DNA of 64,000 nucleotides, taken from positions 7,118,302 to 7,182,301 of the forward strand of contig NC_081138.1 of the NCBI RefSeq assembly GCF_958295425.1, given 5' to 3'. This DNA comes from Solea solea. Taxonomy: Eukaryota; Chordata; Actinopteri; Pleuronectiformes; Soleidae. Made by a program: the position numbers and the translations under genes. Of the stretch, positions 56,476 through 64,000 are shown in pieces. Each line of letters opens with the position of its first letter. The stretch's first letter is position 1. The notes beneath the pieces were generated by a model. It had not been told where the DNA came from, made no database searches, and saw only the letters and a list, made by a program, of their open reading frames with translations.

Positions 56476-57337
56476 ATATAATATACTCAACAAATGTATT
56501 CAGTGGTTACAGAATGCCTGGCCCTAAAAGAAATGAAGCTGTTCTCTACCAAATGACCAGCTGCCATGGAGCATGTGATTGTGATCTGTTGGGCTACAAC
56601 AGAAGGAGTGATGACATCACGAGGCTCATTTTCGCGCATTTTCAGTCTGAATGTAGGGCAACACATTTGAATTAGGTGAATACTGAAGAGAAAGAGTAAT
56701 TTGTCGATTTGACCTCTTTTTCCCACCCTTTAAAGTGAATATATTATATAATTGTGTTGAGTTATTCAGTAATAGCTCTACCAGAAATGCATAAATACAC
56801 AAATGCAGGGTTTTAAAATGTAAAATTGAGCCTAAATGGACAGATAATCTGTTTCTTTCTTCTTCTTCTTTTTTTCTTTTGTATATTTTGTAATTATGAA
56901 GAATCTCTTAACTCTCTGGGCTGTTCTTCATATGACCCTGCCACTCATCATCGGGCATCAGCTTGTGCCCTAGTGGGCATGGACGATGCCATCAGGAATG
57001 GACGTGGTCTAGATACCACACAGGCCTTACTGTGCCATGCCAGATGCAGCTTTCCCACCCATGGCACCATCTCAACCTTTTGAATTTTAACGGTTCATGT
57101 GCTTTAGGTCAGAGCTGAACCATCTGGCCCCGCAAAGAGGTTTTTGCATGTTAAAAGGCCTTTAAATGTGACAGAGTGGACAACCAGACAAGAGCAAACA
57201 TGTATTATTGTTTCTTTGTGCCTGTTTTTTTTTTTTTTTTTCATTTTCTTGCACCATATATTTCTTTCTCTAGTTATATGTCACATGATCCTTTATTTAC
57301 CATTTACAGTTTTAAGATATGAGTTTCTGTTACAAAC
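56476..57337. other. No recognisable gene
   Basis: T-run ~57226-57241. The frame 56826-57083 has a hydrophobic start and then a composition-mixed part (57-85), with no known domain. Confidence 0.45.
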
Positions 57338-57406
57338 TGTCACTGGAGTAGACTGTACTGTATATAAATAATGGAGGTTCTTTATATACAGTCTACTCCA
57401 GTGACA
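57338..57406. repeat. Long inverted repeat (about 26 bp) with 12-base loop
   Basis: Left TGTCACTGGAGTAGACTGTA...TATATAAA (57338-57368) pairs with right TTTATATACAGTCTACTCCA...GTGACA (57381-57406). The only difference is 5 extra bases in the left arm near 57355. Pairing is otherwise exact. Confidence 0.9.
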
Positions 57407-57647
57407 TTTATCCCTTTTGTTAATGGTGAAAACCCCTGTTTGGGTCATATATGTTTCTTGAGAGGCCATTGGGGGCGACTCAAATGGCTGCAAGCAGAAG
57501 TCTGTGAAAGTGACTCATGATTTCTCACTTCTATAAAAGGCTTTTTGGTGTTGCTATGGTATATGCAAATATGCTCTCTTCTGTTTTCAGTATGACACTA
57601 AATTGCAAATGTTGAAGATTAAAAAAAACAACACTTTATAAACCAAT

Positions 57648-57925
57648 GTAAATGGTCTGTATATAGCACTTTTATAGTCTTGATGACCACTTAAAGCTGC
57701 TTTACACTTCAGTTTTGTCATTCACCCATTCACTCCCACTTTCATACAGAGCATCTATCTTCTATCACTCATCTTTCATACCCATTCACACACGGCCGAC
57801 ACATGCCGTCAGGAGCAACGTGGGGTTAAGTGTCTTGCCCAAGGACTACCGTCGCCCTGTGTGTGGCATCATAGTAAGTTACGCCACTTGCACTGGATTG
57901 ATCTCAGAGCTACCTTGTCACATTT
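57648..57925 (-). mobile_element. SINE class C, minus strand
   Basis: On the plus strand it begins AAATGGTCTGTATATAGCAC, TGATGACCACTTAAAGCTGC and TTTACACTTCAG, the reverse complement of the class C tail. Then come ATTCACCCATTCACTCCCAC, GTCAGGAGCAACGTGGGGTT and AAGTGTCTTGCCCAAGGACT, matching the body. The tRNA-like head is not convincing. Confidence 0.75.
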
Positions 57926-59029
57926 AAGGTGCTGTTGCTCCATAAGCCTTATCCTAATCATATCATTTTACATAACTATTTCTTTTTAGAACTTAAGCAA
58001 ATCAGCTAAACACCAAATTAGGTTTGGAATGTCAGTGCCTTAGCCACTTCCACTTCCATATTAAATAAAAGAAATGAATATTTGCATTAGTTCAATTCCC
58101 TTCTGCTCTGCCATGGGCTGCCCTCATTCCAACGTGTTGCAATAAATGGTTTAATTATGAGCACAGTGTTCCTGGCTGAACAATTAGTATAACAAAAGTT
58201 CGTAAACCACACATTGATTCATCCAAACCATGTAACCAATTTTTATCCCCAAGATCTTCATAAAATGCCTCACTTCGCCCTTTCAGCTCTCAGGGAAAAA
58301 AAGATAAAGCTTATTTTCGACAAATGCACAATGCTACTGTTTGTCTGCTCTCACTTTTTGAATGAACATATATCATTAAATACAGACGTGTTTCATTAGT
58401 CTCTGTGCAGCTAGCAGCTTGGGAGAAAATGAAATCAATTGCTTTAATCTGTTGATGGGTCACTTGATCAATATATATTGATATATTGATCAGAAAACAT
58501 CTATTAATCATTTTTCAGAAGACAAAAAAAAAAAAAGAGTTGTTCAACCAGAGGGCATATGCTTTGATGCACAGTCTGACACCTTATTATACACTGGTGT
58601 CAGACACAATGCAACAGCAGATCTGAGACGTCAATGTCACTGTCCTGCTGACACTCAACTGACACTTAAAAACAGCGTGTTCACTGGACTGTGATCTGAG
58701 CTGTGCTGCCAGCCCCCGCCGCCACACAACAAACCCACAGTTACACACTCACTCAGTCACTCTCTGTGATAGTCTGGGTGGTCTGTAGGAAGAGAGACAA
58801 AAGGAGGCTGAAGTGCAGTGTATCGGGGGGGGGGGGGGGGGGGGGACATTAGAAGGGCATCTCTTGTGTTTTCCATTAAGGTATCGGAGATGAGATGGCA
58901 GGTATGTTGGAGCAGATAAGAAAAGAAAGAGACATAAATGGAAATAGAACACTGTTTTTTGTTTTTTTCCGGGGTAACCTCAGGCTAGCATGATTTCACC
59001 GAGAAACCAAATGCTCATCTTGTAGCGGC
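57926..59029. other. No recognisable gene
   Basis: A short SINE-head-like 14-mer (GCCATGGGCTGCCC) near 58112, an A-run ~58525-58536 and the G-run at 58826-58845. Confidence 0.45.
58826..58845. repeat. Run of 20 consecutive G
   Basis: Uninterrupted G homopolymer; on the plus strand it can form a G-quadruplex. Its length is prone to sequencing error. Confidence 0.9.
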
Positions 59030-59765
59030 GGATCAGCATCACGCTGGTTGACAAATAGAATGTTACGTGCTCCATTCTCACTTAATGTTGATTACAGATT
59101 CGTCCCAGAAAGACCTCCTCCCCTCTAAAGCCATTGTTGAGCCAATTGAGAATCCTTAAAGATCCCTTCTTTTTTTTCTCGCGGCTGCTTAAGTAAATGT
59201 CAGATAGCATTCAAACAAATCACACAGCCAAACTAGGGAGCCTTTGTGTTATGTGGCACACATCTCTGGGGACGGCCTGTTATTTACACCCTCTCATCCT
59301 GTCTAGGTTGGTGCTGTGTGGATGCATCACATACTCACTTTGTTGCGGATCAGCTTCAAACTGCTTTAACTGTCAGCCATGGCCCTTTAATTCCCCAAAG
59401 GCCCATTCTATTTGCACTAGCCATTAGCCGAGGAAAGGGCCTCTGTCTGTCGCCCAGCTTGTTTAGCAACTCTTTGTTTGTTTTCCCTTTGCTGATTCCC
59501 ATTCCATTCCTCACTCTTCATTGATGTGGACTGCTTTTTCATTGTGATTTTCTTGATTTTTTTTTTTCCTTCCTGGTGTTTCCATTTGGGGAATAGTCAT
59601 GGGTGGGTGTGGGGGTTCTAACGGATGGTCTAATCATATGCAGGCATGCTGTCAGAGGCTTTTAATTGCCTTTGTCAGCCGTGTCTCTGAGTTCAGAGAG
59701 GGGCCGTTGATACCCGTGGCTGCGTTCATGGTGGAGATGCATAAACTTTGAAAACAAAGGGAGGG
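59030..59765. other. Repeat-free, higher-complexity block
   Basis: About 700 bases with no repeat signature, better GC balance than the flanks and few long homopolymers (one T-run ~59559-59569). It includes clustered cores such as AAAGATCCCTTC, CTTTGTTGCGGATC, ACTCTTTGTTTGTTTTCC and AGGCTTTTAATTGCC. Overlapping short frames (59197-59427, 59246-59524) do not look coding. It is a possible cis-regulatory region. Confidence 0.25.
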
Positions 59766-59814
59766 AGACAGTGGCGCACGCACGGCTTTGATCCAAGTGA
59801 AAGTTGCCAGCTTC

Positions 59815-59938
59815 CATTGTTGTGTGCCCAATTAACCAAATTAATGAGGAGCAATGGGGATTGGGTGTCTTGCTGAGAGGTAACCTAGCCCTTGACCTGT
59901 CAAGATTCAAACTAGCAACCTTCCAGTTACAAGTTTTC
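59815..59938 (-). mobile_element. SINE head and body fragment, minus strand
   Basis: Minus strand: AACTTGTAACTGGAAGGTTG, CTAGTTTGAATCTTGACAGG, TCAAGGGCTAGGTTACCTCT, CAAGACACCCAATCCCCATT. Same head as 11345, 35180 and 52915; the tail is missing. Confidence 0.8.
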
Positions 59939-62284
59939 CTTATAGCTGATATATATAATTAAGCTAATTTATTAAGAATCAGAGATTTGGATAAACATGA
60001 AAGATCAGTGTTAAAATGACATTGTAGTGACGCTCAATTAATGATGGCACAGCTAATTGATATCAGGGCGATCAATTGCACAGCTCTGTCAAAGGAGAGG
60101 AGCTCAGTGTTAAGACCCGTATACACCTTATTGTATATAGACCTTATTTGTCCCTAAGGTCATATTCTGTTACTGTAATATTGACCTTCCAGTTCAATCC
60201 TGACACTCTGGCCCAAATCACCTCCTGTTGTTATCATACGGCCATTTTGGTTGTCTTGTCTTTCAGGGAACACTTGCTCTCTGTGAAAAGTTAGCAGCAG
60301 TCTGACAGCAGTATAATACAAAGTAATAAGTAGATTAAAAGTATTGACAAAGTACATGAACCAAGCAATTTATACTGAGCAAACACATTAAACAAATGAG
60401 AAACACTATTATTGGTCTGCTCTGTGGACTTTTGTGCTTGCTTTATCATATAATCAGCATTTGCAAAGTATGCAAAGTATGAAAATATCAAACAAATGCA
60501 ACGTTCATTTCTAATTAAGGAACCTTTGCATTGAGTAATGGACCAGCTAATGCATGTGTAATTAAAAACACATGGCTAATACTCTGCAACATCTAAGACA
60601 GTAGCCTTAATGAAGCACTACTTTTGCAAAACAGACTCTGTTTCCAGTTTGTGGAGAAAAATCCCTAGTGTTTTGGGTTTATTTTGTTTACCAATAACAG
60701 CAACATAAAAAAAGAAGAATAAAACAGTCCCTGTAACATTTTGCGAATGGTCCTCTTAGCTCTTGAGTGTCCTACACACCAGACACTGGATATTTATGAA
60801 TTGATTCAGCAGTGTCAGTCGGACAGCCACACACTTTGCCAGGAGCACTAATCCACGTGATGGAATTCATATGTCTACTTCATATTAAGTTTCCCATGTT
60901 GCTTATTGACCTTTTCATCTAGCATTTTCCCCGCACTGGTGTGTGTGTGCTGGCCCTTTCACAGAGGCTGTCTGGAGCCATTACTATGCTGGTTTTTATT
61001 CTGCTTCGGGGTGAGAACACTTAACACAGCGCTTCTCTGGGAGGTGACGGAGAAGCAGGGTTTGGATGAAAAAAAAAACAACACCGGCAGTCTGAGGTTT
61101 TGCTTGCATACTTTTTTTTAATAGCTGAATGTAACAAACACAATGTTAAGTAATGTACAGTTTTATTTAAACAAACAAATAAACGTAAAAGCCAGAATTC
61201 TGGGGTGAAAAAAGTCAGAATTATTATCTCAGAATAATAGCTGTGATGTCATAATTTTGACTTTAATTCAGGCTGTTTTGTTACATGTGGCCCTAATCGT
61301 TTCCCATAACTTTATCTGTACATGTACGTGCTCTGAATTAAACCATATTGCCAATGATTGGTGGGAAATGCCCATTGTGGACATTCCCAGCACTCGGTCT
61401 TATAGCAATTTAGCATTACATCTTGTTTTGTATCATATGCCTATTGTGAGTATAGTATCAGCAGCAATGTATGACATTTTTGTCTTTAAAAAGCATACAA
61501 TGTGTCATTTTCAAGTCTTCAAAGAAAGAATTGAAATGGCTGCACATTTACACTGAGTATCACAAACCTCTCTGATTGCAGAGCATCCACTGTATCATTA
61601 GGCATGCGATGTTGTTTGATGTCCTTGCATGAGCCGTTATTTCTTCCTCTTTGTGGAATTAAAGGAGATTCTCTTTAACGCCTACTCAGGTACCGTGGCC
61701 ATAGATACCCTTCTGTGTCTTTGCTGTGTTTTTGTTTTGGCAGTGGCATTGAATCAAAGTCGTCATGTCACGTGACTTGTATGTGAAGAAATGCTCTGTT
61801 GCCCACGCTGGGCGGCACAAATGGCACAACTAATGCGGCACATTGTCATGTTGTGAGTGTTTTTGCATCATTCGCCTCCATTTGCAAGAGTCGAAAAATG
61901 TCACATTTTAAACAGGTGGCATAAATAGGAGTCATAAGAGACACCACCCTATCATGGACACCTCACTTGGACTTTATTTGTAAGCAGTGTGTCTCCTTCC
62001 TTCGTAGACCGACATCTTTGAATATCAACTTGCCCCCCCTCAAACAGAATCGCTACATTTAAACACACTAATCTGAAAAATGTGTTCATCCAACAATCTA
62101 TCCTGCTCCTGAACCAGAACCAGTGAACGGTTAAATGCCATCAAGTCCATGCTGTGTTTGTCTGTGTGTACTGTATCTTTAACTTGTATACTGTTATTTA
62201 TTGATTTATTTTGTAATGGAGCATCCTATGAACTGCAAAAACGAATTTCAGTATTAACTGACAATATAGTTGTATCATATCAAA
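59939..62284. other. Long stretch without a recognisable gene
   Basis: Short TGAAAAAAGTCAGAATT-type degenerate repeat at 61200-61262. Bases 61560-61960 are compositionally balanced and repeat-free. Frames such as 61257-61556 (99 codons) have no known domain. Confidence 0.45.
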
Positions 62285-62286
62285 TG

Positions 62287-62342
62287 GCAAAACTGTAGAG
62301 TAAAGCAGCTTTGAGTGGTCATCAAGACTAGAAAAGTGCTTT
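62287..62342 (+). mobile_element. SINE class C tail fragment
   Basis: AGAGTAAAGCAGCTTTGAGT, GGTCATCAAGACTAGAAAAG, TGCTTTAGAAAAT. Confidence 0.75.
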
Positions 62343-62483
62343 AGAAAATAGAAATAGAAATACAAACCATTCCCCCATATTGTCAGCCTGAATACAACCT
62401 TTATGGGGCCCACATTGACATTCTGGCTGGGTACTGTCCCAAAATATCTCTTGGTTTATATTTTTTCTTTGGTCCTCACATAA

Positions 62484-62488
<5 letters not shown>

Positions 62489-62538
<50 letters not shown>

Positions 62539-62550
62539 TACATATATATA
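62489..62550. repeat. (TA)n microsatellite, left of Tc1
   Basis: TA run to 62535, interrupted by TCATAC, then TATATATA up to the Tc1 fragment. Confidence 0.95.
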
Positions 62551-63051
62551 GCCCAGATGAATGCCACACAGAGTTCTAGTAGCAGACACATCTCTACATC
62601 AATTGTTCAGAGGAGACAGCGCGAATCAGGCCTTTATGGTCAAATAGCTGCTAAAAAGAACCCTACTAACAAAAAACAACAAGCAGTAGAGATTTGTTTG
62701 GGCCAGGAAACACAAGGAATGGACATTAGACCAGTGGAAATCTGTGCTTTGGTCTGTTGAGTCCAAATTTGCGATCTTTGGTTCCACCCACCGTGACGCA
62801 GATAAGGTGAGCGGATGGTCTCTACATGCGTGGTTCTCACCGTGAAGCATGGAGAAGAGGTGTGATGAGTGCTTTGCTGGTGACACTGTCTCAAAATTGA
62901 AGGCACACTGAACCAACATGGCTACCACAGCATCCTGCGGCATCATGCCATCCCATCTGGTAAGTTGGACCATCATTTTTTTTTCAAAAGGAGAATAAAA
63001 GAAAAAACATTAAATGAGAAGGTGTGTCAAAACTTTTGACTGGTAGTGTGT
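62551..63051 (+). pseudogene. Tc1-like transposase relic with right terminal repeat
   Basis: The frame 62557-62760 reads S-S-S-S-R-H-I-S-T-S-I-V-Q-R-R, then R-E-S-G-L-Y-G-Q-I-A-A-K-K, a fish Tc1 transposase from the second helix-turn-helix. After frameshifts, W-S-V-E-S-K-F-A-I-F-G (62750-62782), V-V-L-T-V-K-H-G and G-T-L-N-Q-H-G-Y-H-S-I-L-like blocks follow. The first catalytic aspartate of the DDE triad, normally W-S-D-E-S, is valine here (codon GTT, 62756-62758). The coding part stops at A-I-P-S-G (~62962) and jumps to the right terminal repeat GAAGGTGTGTCAAAACTTTT...GACTGGTAGTGTGTA (63019-63051). The left terminus and N-terminus are missing. It is inactive. Confidence 0.9.
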
Positions 63052-63060
63052 ATATATATA

Positions 63061-63105
<45 letters not shown>

Positions 63106-63147
63106 ATAATAATAATATAATAATATAATAATATAATAATATATATG
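63050..63147. repeat. (TA)n / (TAA)n microsatellite, right of Tc1
   Basis: TA repeats followed by ATAATA-type units. Confidence 0.95.
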
Positions 63148-63262
63148 TAACACACACACTGTGAATATTACATTGACTTACATTAATTTCCTGGAGACTC
63201 ACTATTACTACTACTGGCCTAACCCTTACCTTAACCATAACCATTTAATGCCTAGCACTATT

Positions 63263-63305
63263 GCACACACAAACACACACACCCACCTACACACACGCAC
63301 ACAAA
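63263..63305. repeat. (CA)n microsatellite, imperfect
   Basis: CA dinucleotides with CCACCTA and CG interruptions. Confidence 0.9.
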
Positions 63306-64000
63306 ACAACCGTACACAAACATTTCAATTTACGGTTCCTTCTTGAACACAGCCTGAAACGAGGACCCTTGTCCTTTAACAATGGAATATGATGAAAATC
63401 TTCTCTCCTCCTCCTCCTCCTCGCTGAAGAGAACTCTCCATTTGCCTTTTGTAGCCAGCTCAATACAGAACACTACTTGATTAAATCCCATTAGCACAGT
63501 TATTTGGATCAAGGACCTTGATTACAATGCAGAAATATGATTTTCCTATCCAGTGCCACCCTGAAATCATTTCTCACAGTTGTGCATGTGATGCATGTGG
63601 TCAAATGCTAATACAGTATAATACAGTATGTCATTTCAGGTCAAACCCACCACATTCTTAACGACTATGTTTGAGACTGATTGACGTGTACAAGAACACT
63701 GAGCTGTTGTTGGCTTGAAGAAAACCGTATGTTGTAGAATAAAAAGAAAAACTCTGGGGTCAAATGAGACAGCGCTGCAGGTAGCCGCTGCTGTCCTAGA
63801 AACTAGGTTTTTAAGAGAGTACCTCTGCCATGTTTTTAATTAATATCTGCCTTGAGGCGATTAGTTAGAAAAAGAAAAAAAAAGGCTTTGGTGCATACCA
63901 ATGCCCTGCATATCCAGCATAGGTTAACAAACTCCCTCTGCGGTCAAAATGAAATTTAATTTGATCTATTCGTCTGCAAAATAATGAATAATTCCACAAA
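63306..64000. other. No recognisable gene
   Basis: (CTC)n at 63403-63422 and an A-run ~63866-63883; otherwise ordinary AT-rich sequence to the right edge. Confidence 0.5.

Noticed and set aside
58098..58130. Possible SINE head (GCCATGGGCTGCCC)
   Set aside because: Only 14 bases match the SINE start and no B box or body follows; likely chance.
1..64000. A novel multi-gene system (defence, biosynthetic or similar)
   Set aside because: There are no clustered host genes in this window. The contents are transposable-element remnants, simple repeats and unannotated noncoding DNA.

Overview
This is a 64 kb stretch of AT-rich vertebrate nuclear DNA, almost certainly from a ray-finned (teleost) fish and probably a percomorph. 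The clue is the mix of repeats: Tc1 and mariner relics, L2-, Rex3- and RTE-type LINE fragments, several tRNA-derived SINEs with LINE-like tails, hAT-type elements, and long (TA)n, (TG)n and (GA)n microsatellites. I see no bacterial features (operons, Shine-Dalgarno sites, CRISPR, insertion sequences), and no host gene I can name. It reads as an intergenic or intronic, gene-poor region.

Layout. 1-2.1 kb: the 3' end of a still-open hAT transposase reading frame cut by the left edge, an L2-type LINE relic, and an RTE-type reverse transcriptase relic ending in a SINE-type tail. 2.1-7 kb: older interspersed repeats plus two short protein-like segments, one of them a possible exon at 5610-5713. 7.2-8.0 kb: Rex3-like remnants, then the best-preserved SINE in the window, with intact A and B boxes and a 13-bp target-site duplication. 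11-24 kb: SINE fragments, a long teleost-type interspersed repeat, a degenerate ~22-bp minisatellite, microsatellites and a Tc1 relic. 25-31 kb: a repeat-free block that could be regulatory, an RTE LINE 3' end and a long L2 relic. 31-49 kb: further SINEs, MITE-like elements, hAT non-autonomous elements, a tRNA-Ala-like pseudogene, and a Tc1 relic split by an L2 fragment. 49-64 kb: SINEs, a mariner fossil, striking fold-back palindromes, a repeat-free block near 59 kb and a Tc1 relic bracketed by TA microsatellites.

How the parts relate. The clearest internal logic is between LINEs and SINEs. Three LINE 3' ends in the window (RTE-type near 27.7 kb, Rex3-like near 7.5 kb, L2-type near 1.25 kb) each resemble the tail of a SINE class also present here, and one tRNA-derived head carries two different tails. 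This is a compact record of non-autonomous retroposons copying LINE tails. The most unusual structures are near-perfect fold-backs with very short or one-base centres, especially 56368-56475, best explained by local template switching.

Limits: repeat names were assigned by eye from protein and sequence patterns. Boundaries of fragments are approximate, usually within 10-30 bases, and conservation could not be tested.
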